A stretch of 64,000 nt of DNA from Herbaspirillum sp. 3R11 (GTDB taxonomy: Bacteria > Pseudomonadota > Gammaproteobacteria > Burkholderiales > Burkholderiaceae_D), in NCBI RefSeq assembly GCF_004563925.1, contig NZ_SPNJ01000002.1, forward strand, positions 806,001-870,000. Reading direction: 5' to 3'. Position numbers and translations under genes: made by a program. Below the pieces are notes generated by a model that saw only the letters and a list, made by a program, of their open reading frames with translations, did not search any database and had not been told where the DNA came from. Below, one piece after another: positions 53,535-61,902 of the stretch (position 1 is its first letter; every line of letters begins with the position of its first letter).

Positions 53535-53565
53535 ATTATACAATGAAATCATGGGTTTGCGTCAA
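53535..53565 (-). promoter_or_regulatory. Sigma-70-type promoter of rpmE2
   Basis: Leftward TTGACG (53565-53560), 19-base spacer, TATAAT (53540-53535). Both hexamers match well; the spacer is two bases longer than ideal. Start of transcription would be about 90 bases before the ATG. Confidence 0.55.
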
Positions 53566-53978
53566 TCCTGAATGGCTTTGGCCGGGCTCCGGCGTTGTTT
53601 TCCGCCGATCGCTCCGCTTTTTGGCTTCAAACGCGAGTCAGCCTGTGGCCCAAATGCTTTATCATTCAGCGCCCATGCGGCTTACGGGGTGACTGCCTCA
53701 TTGTTGGGCAGACAACAGCCGGATGACGCCGGGATAGTCGCTATATGTATTTGACTATAAATTAACGGAATAACAGACGCAGAATTATTCATTTTCGCTT
53801 ATCCCCCCGTCACTTCATACTGAGCCGCATGTAGTCAGGCTGGCCTTAGCAGCACGGACAGCGGCTCCAGCCGGTAAAAACACAAAAAAACAGACAACAC
53901 CGCAAGACCCGTGCTGACGCTCGTCATTACGCGTTATCACACGTGATCGTGCAGATATTTTTAGATTTGGGAATCAAC
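53566..53978. other. Non-coding region upstream of kynU
   Basis: About 410 bases with no convincing gene. Close to kynU lies TCACACGTGA (about 53938-53947), a short palindrome that could be a regulator site. AT-rich sequence with TATAAA-like stretches at 53750-53770 may contain the kynU promoter; no pair of hexamers stands out. Confidence 0.35.
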
Positions 53979-55214
53979 ATGGTAACAAGACAGGACTGTA
54001 TTACGTTGGACCAGCAAGATGCGCTGGCCGCATGCCGCGACAAGTTTGCATTGCCGGAAGGTGAGATCTATCTTGACGGCAACTCTTTGGGCGCCATGCC
54101 CAAGCACTTGCCGGCGCGCATGCAGGAAGTCATGGTCAAGGAATGGGGTAACGGCCTGATCCGCTCCTGGAACGACGCCAACTGGATCGACCTGCCCAAG
54201 CGCGTAGCCGGACAAGTTGCACGCCTGATCGGCGCCGGCAAGGATGAAGTGATGGTGGCCGACTCGACGTCGGTCAATCTGTACAAGGCGCTGGTCGCCG
54301 CTGTCCGTCTGAATCCTGCACGCAAGATCATCCTCAGCGAGCGCGGCAATTTTCCGACTGATCTCTATATCGCTCAGGGCGTGGCGGAAGTCTTCAATCT
54401 CGAAATCCGCTACGTCGATTCGACCCCCGAAGCCGTACTCGCCGGTCTCGACGACAGCGTCGCTGTGGTCATGCTGACGCATGTCAACTACCGCACCGGC
54501 CAGATCTATCCGATGCAGGAGATCACCGCGAAGGCACACGCCGTTGGCGCACTGGCGCTGTGGGACCTGGCGCACAGCGCCGGCGCGGTGGAAGTTGACC
54601 TCCATGCAGCCAAGGCTGATATGGCAGTGGGTTGCGGTTACAAATATCTGAACGGCGGCCCTGGCGCACCAGCGTTCGTGTTCGTCGCGGAACGTCACCA
54701 CAAGGACATGCGCCAGCCGCTGTCTGGTTGGCACGGTCACGTGCGTCCTTTTGAATTCGTGCTCGGCTACGAGCCGGCGCCCGGCATCGAAAGCATGCAA
54801 TGCGGCACGCCGCCATTGCTGTCGATGCTGTCGCTGGAATCGGCGCTGGAGATTTTCGATGGCGTCGAGATGAGCGCGCTGCGCAAGAAGAGCGTCGCTC
54901 TGACGGAGCTGTTTATCAAGCTGGTCGATGAAAAGCTCTCGCCCTACCAGTTCGGTCTGGCCTCGCCACGCGACTCCGCCGTGCGCGGCAGCCAGGTGTC
55001 GCTGACGCATGAGCAAGGCTACGCCATCGTGCAGGCCTTGATCGCGCGCGGCATCACCGGCGACTTCCGCATGCCGAATATTCTGCGTTTCGGTTTCACG
55101 CCGCTGTACGTGAGCTTCGCCAACGTCTACGACACCGTGCAGGCGATCGCCGAAATCATGGAAAGCGGCGAATGGAACCAGGACAAATTCCTCACCAAGA
55201 AGGCCGTGACCTGA
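53979..55214 (+). CDS. kynU: Kynureninase
   Basis: PLP enzyme that splits kynurenine to anthranilate and alanine in tryptophan breakdown. The 411-residue product from ATG 53979 has EIYLDGNSLGAMP near the start, the fold-type I core LALWDLAHSAGAVEVDL (Asp binding the pyridine N) and the PLP lysine in GCGYKYLNGGPG (about residue 222). The HGHVRPFEF and FGFTPLYVSFANVYD segments are typical. kynA and kynB are not in the window, so the pathway would be split or the gene is used alone here. Confidence 0.95.
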   Translation: MVTRQDCITLDQQDALAACRDKFALPEGEIYLDGNSLGAMPKHLPARMQEVMVKEWGNGLIRSWNDANWIDLPKRVAGQVARLIGAGKDEVMVADSTSVNLYKALVAAVRLNPARKIILSERGNFPTDLYIAQGVAEVFNLEIRYVDSTPEAVLAGLDDSVAVVMLTHVNYRTGQIYPMQEITAKAHAVGALALWDLAHSAGAVEVDLHAAKADMAVGCGYKYLNGGPGAPAFVFVAERHHKDMRQPLSGWHGHVRPFEFVLGYEPAPGIESMQCGTPPLLSMLSLESALEIFDGVEMSALRKKSVALTELFIKLVDEKLSPYQFGLASPRDSAVRGSQVSLTHEQGYAIVQALIARGITGDFRMPNILRFGFTPLYVSFANVYDTVQAIAEIMESGEWNQDKFLTKKAVT

Positions 55215-55369
55215 TCAATATTTTGTAGTTCTTAAGTCCAGTTTGGCGCGCCCGTGCAGACAGCGGGCGCTACCCGGTTGTCCCCAATTGTTTCGTTAGA
55301 AAACGATGGGAATTGACGCTCTCGAGATAGAAATAAATCGCAGTGGGTAAAAATTAACAGGGAGGAGTA

Positions 55370-56404
55370 GTGATGAAACTCAAAGGTGCAGTTGCGTCCG
55401 CGTTGTTGTTGGCGGGTGCAGGTGGAATGGCGCATGCCGCCGACGGCGTAAAGATTTCCGGCTTTGTCGATATCAATCTGGAGCATTTGTCGACGCCGAA
55501 GAACAGCGTCAATCGTATTTCCAGCGGCGGCCTCAATGCATCGCGCATCGTCTTCAGTGGCGATGAAGATCTGGGAGGCGGCAGCAAGGCCTTCTTCACG
55601 CATGAAATGCAATTCTCTGCCGACACCGGCGCCGGTCCGACGCCACGTCAGTCTTTCGTCGGCCTGACCGGCCCGTGGGGCACGATCTCCATGGGACGTC
55701 AAAACACGCCGTCGTACTGGATCGCCGGCTATGCCGATCCGAGCTGGTCGGCTGATTACAGTCTCGTGAGCAACATGCAGTTCTTCTACGCGCCCTACCG
55801 CGAGAACAATTCGCTGGCCTACAACACGCCGCGCGTGGGCGGCTTCATGGGCCGCTTCATGGTCACCGCCGGTCAGGAAGACGGCTCCAGCAACGGCCGC
55901 TATGTCAGTACCGCCGTTGAATACCGCGAAGGTCCGTTGTTCGCCGGCGTCGTCAGCGATCTGAAGTACAACAAGAACGTCTTCGGCTCCAACATCCTGA
56001 GTTCGCGCGACAACTACTTTGCGTTGGCCTATCGTTTCGGTCCGGTTGAGCCAACCTTCATCTATCACACCTACAACGGCTACTACGCCTACCCGCCGTA
56101 CGTCGGCTTTAACGCCAGCGGCTGGGATGCCCAGGCCGGCGTGCGCTGGCAGATCACGGATCGCCATCGCATCTTCGCCAGCTTCGTGGTCAAGAAGGAT
56201 GACAAGAACGTCGCCATGTCGGACGCCAAGGGCATGTTGCTCGGCTACGGCTACAACCTGTCCAAGCGCACCGACCTGTACGCCAACTATGGCCGCATCA
56301 ACGTGAAGAACAACACGACCGTGGCTTATCCGATGACGTTCAACAGCAGCGGTTCGCCGGCGCCCAACAGCGGCATTCAGCTGGGTATTCGCCACGCGTT
56401 CTGA
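55370..56404 (+). CDS. Gram-negative trimeric porin
   Basis: The 344-residue product has a signal peptide (residues 1-22, ending AHA) and the outer-membrane porin pattern of Burkholderiales: DGVKISGFVDINLEH start, SRIVFSGDEDLGGGSKAFF loop, RQSFVGLTGPWGTISMGRQ and the terminal Phe (GIQLGIRHAF) needed for BAM insertion. AGGGAGGAG-like sequence precedes the ATG. The next gene in the same direction encodes an LVIVD protein 75 bases downstream, possibly co-transcribed. Confidence 0.93.
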   Translation: MMKLKGAVASALLLAGAGGMAHAADGVKISGFVDINLEHLSTPKNSVNRISSGGLNASRIVFSGDEDLGGGSKAFFTHEMQFSADTGAGPTPRQSFVGLTGPWGTISMGRQNTPSYWIAGYADPSWSADYSLVSNMQFFYAPYRENNSLAYNTPRVGGFMGRFMVTAGQEDGSSNGRYVSTAVEYREGPLFAGVVSDLKYNKNVFGSNILSSRDNYFALAYRFGPVEPTFIYHTYNGYYAYPPYVGFNASGWDAQAGVRWQITDRHRIFASFVVKKDDKNVAMSDAKGMLLGYGYNLSKRTDLYANYGRINVKNNTTVAYPMTFNSSGSPAPNSGIQLGIRHAF

Positions 56405-56479
56405 TGCGTTGATGTGCTGACACGTGGCAAAGAGGAACCGGCGCGAGCCGGTTCCGACCAGATTCAAGGAGGTGTTCAA

Positions 56480-58198
56480 ATGAAAGAAGGAGTCATGAAA
56501 ACAAAATTATTCCAATTCAGCACGATGGTTGCATTGCTGGCCGGTGCGGTCGTCATGTCGGCGCACGCGCAGCAACCGCGCAGCGGCGTCAATCTGAACG
56601 CGCCCGATGCGCCGCAAGCGACACCGCAGCATCCGCTGCTGCCGGGCGAGCCTGCTTATCCGGCGCCAGGCACCTGGGGCTATGACAAGACCACCGGCAA
56701 ATTCAAAAGCCCCGACATGGCGCCTGACGCCTACGGCGCACATCCGGTCGAAGGCAGCCTGCCTTACCTGGATCTGAATCAATACGAAAAGAACGTCAAG
56801 GTCGAAAACTTCACGCCTTACGTTGCCGGCGCAGGCCACAGCTGGCAGGCCTCGTTCGACTGGAACGGCCGCCGCTACCTGTATGACTACGAAACCTGGA
56901 TGTACAACCTGTTCGACATCACCGATCCGCATGACATCAAGGTGGTGCAGCAGAAGACTTTCAACACCCGTGCCGGCGAACATCAGTTCGGCCCGTTCAA
57001 CGTCAAGTTCAACAAGAAGCTGAACAAAATGATCGCGGTGCAATGCTACGAAATCACGCGCTACGGCCTGCTCTCCAACAAGTACACCAAGCCTGACGAA
57101 GTCAAAAATGTGCGTGCTCGCCAGATGTTGCGCGGCTTCCGTATTTTCGAAGTGACCAGTCCGCAATGGACCGACTGGAAACTGTTGTCCGAGACTTCGC
57201 TCGATCCTTATCACTCGGCGCAACAGCAGCCGCAGGAAGGTTCCGGCTGTCAGGACGTGCCGGTCTATAACGGCGACCAGTACCTGTTCGTCGCCGGCGC
57301 GCCGGACAACAGTTTCGCCAATCAAGAGTACAAGAACTACCTGTACACCGGCGGCCAGCTGGCGTTCGACGTCTCCGATCCAAGCAACCCGAAGCGTCTG
57401 TCGATGTGGTGGGCGCCAGGTTCGCGTCTTGGCGAAGAAGAGGAATACAAGAAGAATCCTCGCGCCGGCAACAAGACCTCGTGGATGGGTTCGCGCATGC
57501 CGCTGTTCATTCCGAAACCGGTTGAACAGGGCGGCAAGTACGGCTACGCAGCGATGGGCGGCTTCGGTTTCTACGTGATCGACATTTCCGATCCGAAGAA
57601 CATGAAGCAAGTCGCGCACATCGACATGCCTGTCAGCGTGACCGGTACAGAGGGCGACAACATCGACGTCTCCAAGGTCGAGTCGACCGGCATGGTCTAC
57701 TACAGCGGCTATCCGATGACCGAGGACTGCTACGAACCGCTCAAGGCGATCTACTCGATCGACGTGCGCGATCCGAAGAATCCGAAGATCGTCAACACGT
57801 TGCCGACACCGGTGCCGCCGAAGGATGCGCCATTCACCGACTTCTGCCAGCGTCGCGGCAGCTTCGGTCCGAAGCGCAGCGGTTACGCCCAGATCCAGCC
57901 AGGTACGCCAAGCCCACGTTACATGCCCTATTCGTACTACAACGCCGGCATGCAGATGTTTGACGTGAAGGATCCGCTGAACCCGACCATCGCCGCCTAC
58001 TTCGTGCCGAAGATGATCGACCCGTCGCGTCACACCAAGGATGAGCAGACACAATCGATCCGTGCGCTGCCGAATCCGGTGCACAGCATCTTCGTCGAGT
58101 GGGACCGCAATCTGGTGTGGGTATTCTCCAACCACGGTATCTACACCTTGTCGGTGCCACCGCTTGGGAAACCTGTGTTCGGCATGCCGAAGAAATAA
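56480..58198 (+). CDS. Exported LVIVD-repeat (beta-propeller-like) protein
   Basis: The 572-residue product from ATG 56480 (AAGGAGG upstream; ATG 56495 also has GGAG) has a signal peptide ending MSAHAQ. The body contains repeated LVIVD-type units of the form F-D-(I/V)-(T/S)-D-P-x-(D/N)-(I/P)-K (FDITDPHDIKVV, FDVSDPSNPKRL, IDISDPKNMKQV, IDVRDPKNPKIV, FDVKDPLNPTIA), suggesting a secreted or periplasmic propeller. No catalytic site is known for the family. It lies between a porin and a c-type cytochrome gene, hinting at a periplasmic oxidation pathway (inference). Confidence 0.82.
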   Translation: MKEGVMKTKLFQFSTMVALLAGAVVMSAHAQQPRSGVNLNAPDAPQATPQHPLLPGEPAYPAPGTWGYDKTTGKFKSPDMAPDAYGAHPVEGSLPYLDLNQYEKNVKVENFTPYVAGAGHSWQASFDWNGRRYLYDYETWMYNLFDITDPHDIKVVQQKTFNTRAGEHQFGPFNVKFNKKLNKMIAVQCYEITRYGLLSNKYTKPDEVKNVRARQMLRGFRIFEVTSPQWTDWKLLSETSLDPYHSAQQQPQEGSGCQDVPVYNGDQYLFVAGAPDNSFANQEYKNYLYTGGQLAFDVSDPSNPKRLSMWWAPGSRLGEEEEYKKNPRAGNKTSWMGSRMPLFIPKPVEQGGKYGYAAMGGFGFYVIDISDPKNMKQVAHIDMPVSVTGTEGDNIDVSKVESTGMVYYSGYPMTEDCYEPLKAIYSIDVRDPKNPKIVNTLPTPVPPKDAPFTDFCQRRGSFGPKRSGYAQIQPGTPSPRYMPYSYYNAGMQMFDVKDPLNPTIAAYFVPKMIDPSRHTKDEQTQSIRALPNPVHSIFVEWDRNLVWVFSNHGIYTLSVPPLGKPVFGMPKK

Positions 58199-58332
58199 GA
58201 GCCAGCTATTGACGCTCGCAACAAATGAGGCGGGCGTCCTTCATCATCGATGGATGACGCCTCGCCGCATGCAGTGAGGATCTTACGGGATCCGTGTTAA
58301 GGAAGTTCATTCTTTGTCCTTCTCTTGAGCTT

Positions 58333-58369
58333 GTGCCATTCAGTGTCGAAGCTGAATGGCACTTTTTTT
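58333..58369 (+). terminator. Terminator between LVIVD gene and cytochrome c gene
   Basis: GTGCCATTCAG (58333-58343), loop of 8 bases, CTGAATGGCAC (58352-58362), then seven T. A perfect 11-bp stem. It ends the LVIVD transcript, or acts as an attenuator because it lies only 24 bases before the cytochrome start. Confidence 0.9.
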
Positions 58370-58392
58370 GTCCGTCTTTTCAGGAACCCATC

Positions 58393-58710
58393 ATGAAGCT
58401 TCACACCGTCTTGTTCGTCACTTTGTCACTGCCGGTCTTGTTCTCACCTGTCGCCGGCATGGCGGCATCGGCCGCGGAAGAGAGCTGCCGCGTCTGTCAC
58501 AAGATGGACAGCAAGCTGATCGGTCCGGCCTTCAATGACGTCGCCGCCCGCTACGGCAAGGACAAGGACGCCATCGCCAAGCTCAAGCGCAGCATGCTCG
58601 AAGGTAGCAGCGGGAAATGGGGCACGATGGCCATGCCGCCCAACGCCGGACTGACCGAAGCCGAGGCCGAGCGCTTCGCGCATTGGATCATGAGCTTGAA
58701 CAAAAAATAA
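58393..58710 (+). CDS. Small periplasmic c-type cytochrome
   Basis: The 105-residue product has a signal peptide (about residues 1-23), a haem-binding motif CRVCH (about 34-38) and the axial Met in TMAMPPNAG (about 80), so it is a class I cytochrome c of cytochrome c551/c552 type. It probably carries electrons in the periplasm. It follows the LVIVD gene, but a strong terminator lies between them, so it may have its own promoter within or after the hairpin. Confidence 0.93.
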   Translation: MKLHTVLFVTLSLPVLFSPVAGMAASAAEESCRVCHKMDSKLIGPAFNDVAARYGKDKDAIAKLKRSMLEGSSGKWGTMAMPPNAGLTEAEAERFAHWIMSLNKK

Positions 58711-58807
58711 GAAGGGGATGCGACGTGCAATACAGCAGGGATGCAGCAGGGGATGGAGCGGCGCTGCCGCCGGACGCACGGTCCGGTCGGCAGGCTTTAC
58801 AGGGAGT

Positions 58808-60022
58808 TTACTTCCACAGAGAACACTTGGATTCCGCCTTGGTAGTCCAGGCCTGTTCAGCCGGAATGGTCTGCACCACCTTGTAGTAATCCCACGGATA
58901 TTTCGACTCGGACGGCTTCTTCACTTCCATCAGGTACATGTCATGCACCATGCGGCCGTCCGGACGGATATAGCCGTTCTTGGCGAAGAAGTCGTTGATC
59001 TTGGTCTTGTGCATCTGCGCGATGACCTTGTCCGGATCGTCGGTGCCGCTGGCTTTCACCGCGTTGAGGTACTGCATCGTTGCCGAATAGTCTGCTGCCT
59101 GCAGCATCGAAGGCATGCGTTTCATCTTGGCGAAGTAGCGTTTGGACCAGTCGCGGGTTTCCTGGTTCATGTCCCAGTACCAGCCATCGGTCAGGTACAT
59201 GCCCTGGGTCACCTGCAAGGTCAGCGCATGCACGTCGTTGATGAACATCAGCAGGCCGGCCAGCTTCATGGTCTTGTTGATGCCGAACTCGTTGGCGGCC
59301 TTGATCGAGTTGATGGTGTCGCCGCCGGCATTGGCCAGGCCCAGGATCTGCGCCTTCGATGCCTGCGCCTGCAGCATGAAGGACGAGAAGTCCGACGCGC
59401 CCAGCGGATGCTTGACCGCGCCCACCACCGTGCCGCCATTGGCCTTGACGATATCGGAGGTGTCTTTCTCCAGCGACGCGCCGAACGCGTAGTCGGCCGT
59501 CAGGAAGTACCAGCTCTTGCCGCCGTTCTTGACGATGGCCGAGCCGGTGCCCTTGGCCAGCGCGACCGTGTCGTAGGCATAGTGGATGGTGTAGGGCGTG
59601 CATTCTTCATTGGTCAGGCGTGCGGTGGCGCCGCCGACGGCGATGAAGGTTTTTTTCTTTTCGCCGGCCACCTTGGCCATGGCCAGGCTGGTGCCGGAAT
59701 TGGTGCCGCCGATCAGCATGTCCACGCCTTGCTGGTCGAACCACTCACGCGCCTTGGAGGCGGCGATGTCGGCTTTGTTCTGATGGTCGGCCGTAATCAG
59801 TTCAATCTTCTTGCCGTTGACCGTGCCGCCGAAGTCGGCAATCGCCATCTTGATCGCTTCAATGCCGCCCTGGCCGTCGATGTCGATGTAGACCCCCGAC
59901 AAGTCGGTGATCAGGCCGATCTTGACCACATCCCCTGAAATCTGCGCTGCCGCTGGTCCGGAAAATCCCCCTGCAAATGCGGCGGCCACGGTCGCCGCGA
60001 TGGCTGTCTTGGTGACGTTCAT
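58808..60022 (-). CDS. ABC transporter substrate-binding protein, branched-chain amino-acid type
   Basis: The 404-residue product from ATG 60022 (GGAGGAG upstream) has a signal peptide (about residues 1-25, ending AAAQ) and the Peripla_BP_6 fold: VVKIGLITDLSGVYIDIDGQ (split in parts), then the QGGIEAIKMAIADFGG helix and DYAFGASLEKDTSDIVKANGG. Members bind amino acids, amides or urea. No permease or ATPase gene accompanies it, so it is an orphan binding protein. It is convergent with the cytochrome c gene (97-base gap). The C-terminus ends with Cys-Ser-Leu-Trp-Lys. Confidence 0.88.
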   Translation of the reverse strand: MNVTKTAIAATVAAAFAGGFSGPAAAQISGDVVKIGLITDLSGVYIDIDGQGGIEAIKMAIADFGGTVNGKKIELITADHQNKADIAASKAREWFDQQGVDMLIGGTNSGTSLAMAKVAGEKKKTFIAVGGATARLTNEECTPYTIHYAYDTVALAKGTGSAIVKNGGKSWYFLTADYAFGASLEKDTSDIVKANGGTVVGAVKHPLGASDFSSFMLQAQASKAQILGLANAGGDTINSIKAANEFGINKTMKLAGLLMFINDVHALTLQVTQGMYLTDGWYWDMNQETRDWSKRYFAKMKRMPSMLQAADYSATMQYLNAVKASGTDDPDKVIAQMHKTKINDFFAKNGYIRPDGRMVHDMYLMEVKKPSESKYPWDYYKVVQTIPAEQAWTTKAESKCSLWK

Positions 60023-60433
60023 CTGTTGCTCCTCCTGATTGGTTGTCTTTGCGATGCTGCTGTTTTTATACCGTCTGATGGACGGCTGCTTTTTTACTGC
60101 CCGGTATGGGTAAATAGCCGGTGTGCCGCTTCTTCTAAAACTTGCAACGGTGCTGCGCTTGCTGGTGAAGCTAGTGATGATGTTTCTGATGAAATTTTTG
60201 CCGGAGGATCGGCGGCTGACGCCAGTGCTTTTTTCTGCTTTTTTTCTGCTTGTCTCTGCTTTGATTCTTATTTGTTTTTTGCTCCGGTTCTTTTCCATCC
60301 TGACCGAAGCGTGCCTGAAATAGTAGTGTACGCAGAAAATCACGGTCAAGCGGTTTTTCGATGACTGTTGCACATAAAAAAAGCCGCGACGGGTGTCACG
60401 GCTTTTCAGGGAGAGAGGGTGCGGCTGACTTGC
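60023..60433. other. Intergenic region upstream of the ABC binding-protein gene
   Basis: About 410 bases carrying the promoter region of the leftward binding-protein gene and, at 60374-60404, the terminator of the anti-sigma gene. A hydrophobic 66-codon frame on the plus strand (60123-60323) has no ribosome site and seems fortuitous. Confidence 0.45.
60374..60404 (-). terminator. Terminator of the sigma/anti-sigma operon
   Basis: On the minus strand AAGCCGTGAC (60404-60395), loop ACCC, GTCGCGGCTT (60390-60381; one G-T pair), followed by seven T (60380-60374). It lies 30 bases after the anti-sigma stop. Confidence 0.88.
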
Positions 60434-61210
60434 TTATTGATGCGTCGCCAGGCGCAAAATCCCGGAGAACTTCAGCAATTCGCTTTCTTCCACGTCGGAC
60501 ACCGCCCAGTACTGCATCTCGTCCGCCGTCCAGCGCACCACGTGGTAGCCGCGGCTGCTCTCGGCCTTCGGCCCGGCGTCCTTGCCCTTGGCCGGCCAGA
60601 TGTAGAGATTGATGGGATGCTTCTGGCGGCGATAGATCAGCGCAGCGACCGGATGGCCGTCAAGGTAATCCAGCCGGCCGCCTTCCAGCACAAAGCCCTG
60701 GGGCGCAAGATCGATCACCGTCGGTGCAAAATTCAGCTTGCCGTTGAACCACGGCTTTACCGTGTGCTGATCGGTGGAGACGACATCGGTCAGATGGTCG
60801 GCCTGCAAGGAGCGCACATGGTTGGAGATGGCTTCTTCCGTCATCCGGTCGTCTGCGGACGGCAGGCTGAAATACAGGCCTGCGCTCCAGACCGCTACCA
60901 GCAAGGTCGCCATCGCCGTACCAATCTGCAGCCAACTCAGATTCCAGCTTGGGGGAAAGCCATGCAGGCTGATCCGGCGCGGCTTGTCTTGCGGCAATGC
61001 ATTGGCGATGCGAGCGCCAAGATCCGGAGGCGCCTTGAAATACGCGTTTTCAGTGCGGACGCGTTTGCTCAGCGCCGATTGTTCGGCGTATTCGCGCCGG
61101 CATTCCGTGCAAGTGTCCAGATGGCGTTGTACGGTCAGCGTCTCCGCAATGCCAAGCTCCTGATCCACATAGGCCGGCAGCAGTTCCATGATTTCGCTGT
61201 GTTCCATCAT
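60434..61210 (-). CDS. Membrane anti-sigma factor
   Basis: The 258-residue product has an N-terminal zinc-finger-type anti-sigma domain (residues 1-45: LPAYVDQELGIAETLTVQRH, with H-x3-C-x2-C as RHLDTCTEC), one membrane helix (about 93-113, IGTAMATLLVAVWSAGLYF) and a periplasmic C-terminal domain of about 145 residues containing no Cys pair. It would hold the adjacent sigma factor inactive and release it on an envelope signal. It overlaps the sigma gene by 4 bases. The C-terminal part resembles the conserved domain of anti-sigma factors that sense periplasmic stress. Confidence 0.88.
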   Translation of the reverse strand: MMEHSEIMELLPAYVDQELGIAETLTVQRHLDTCTECRREYAEQSALSKRVRTENAYFKAPPDLGARIANALPQDKPRRISLHGFPPSWNLSWLQIGTAMATLLVAVWSAGLYFSLPSADDRMTEEAISNHVRSLQADHLTDVVSTDQHTVKPWFNGKLNFAPTVIDLAPQGFVLEGGRLDYLDGHPVAALIYRRQKHPINLYIWPAKGKDAGPKAESSRGYHVVRWTADEMQYWAVSDVEESELLKFSGILRLATHQ

Positions 61211-61755
61211 TCCCCCTGATTTGCCGGAGCAAGAATTTTTGCCAGCAGCTTGCGGCCACGGCCAAGACGCGACATGACCGTGCCGATCGGGATGCCGACG
61301 ATGCCGGCGATTTGCTTGTACGACAGATCCTCCAGTTCGCGCATGACCATCACTTCACGAAACTCCAGCGGCAACGCAGCAAGTCCTTGTTGAAGCTGAC
61401 GCTCGCTGTCCTTGCGCAAGAGCAGCTTCTCCGGATTGTTGTCGCGGTAGTGCATGTCGATGGCATCGGTGGTGTCGAGACTGTGAAACTCTTCGTCGAA
61501 GAGCGTGTTCTGCTGTTGCGCATGATTCTCCTGATACCAGGTGTAGAAGGTATTGCGGACGATCGTGAGCAGCCACGCGCGGGCGTCGTCGCCATGAAAT
61601 CCGTCGAAAAAACGGAAAGCCCGCAGGCTGGCCTCTTGCACCAGATCTTCCGCATCGTGACGGCTGCGTGTCAGCCAGCAGGCCAGGTTGAATGCCGAGT
61701 TCAGATGCGGCATTACCAGCATGTGAAATCGTCGGTTCTTTATCGGGTCGGTCAT
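61207..61755 (-). CDS. ECF-type RNA polymerase sigma factor
   Basis: The 182-residue product has region 2 (about residues 12-80: FNLACWLTRSRHDAEDLVQE then RAFRFFDGF and RAWLLTIVRNTFY) and region 4 (about 122-172: LPLEFREVMVMRELEDLSY and IPIGTVMSRLGRGRKLL). It is co-expressed with the anti-sigma gene and probably reads GGGAATA-N17-GTYT, since such a sequence lies both before itself (61781-61809) and before the divergent phosphoesterase gene (61831-61860). The signal is unknown. Confidence 0.92.
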   Translation of the reverse strand: MTDPIKNRRFHMLVMPHLNSAFNLACWLTRSRHDAEDLVQEASLRAFRFFDGFHGDDARAWLLTIVRNTFYTWYQENHAQQQNTLFDEEFHSLDTTDAIDMHYRDNNPEKLLLRKDSERQLQQGLAALPLEFREVMVMRELEDLSYKQIAGIVGIPIGTVMSRLGRGRKLLAKILAPANQGE

Positions 61756-61780
61756 GCGCGCGTTTCCATGGTTATCAAGA

Positions 61781-61809
61781 CGAGACTGGAAATACTCTTC
61801 TTTTATTCC
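61781..61809 (-). promoter_or_regulatory. Candidate autoregulated ECF promoter of the sigma gene
   Basis: Leftward GGAATA (61809-61804, preceded by another G), 17 bases, GTCTCG (61786-61781). Same -35 block and spacing as the divergent copy at 61831-61860. It would start transcription about 20 bases before the sigma ATG. Confidence 0.6.
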
Positions 61810-61830
61810 CGATATCGTGAAAAAAATAAT

Positions 61831-61860
61831 GGGAATACATCCTTCGCGCCGCCGGTTTAG
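61831..61860 (+). promoter_or_regulatory. Candidate ECF promoter of the phosphoesterase/cupredoxin operon
   Basis: GGGAATA (61831-61837), 17 bases, GTTTAG (61855-61860). It matches the leftward motif in front of the sigma gene (GGGAATA, 17 bases, GTCTCG) and gives a leader of about 36 bases to the ATG at 61903. Confidence 0.6.
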
Positions 61861-61902
61861 GTCGGTATCGATCAGGTGATCGGTCCAACCTTGGAGGACG
61901 TC

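Noticed and set aside
60123..60323. Small hydrophobic plus-strand frame of 66 codons
   Set aside because: No Shine-Dalgarno, T-rich low-complexity sequence, and it lies in the promoter region of the leftward binding-protein gene.
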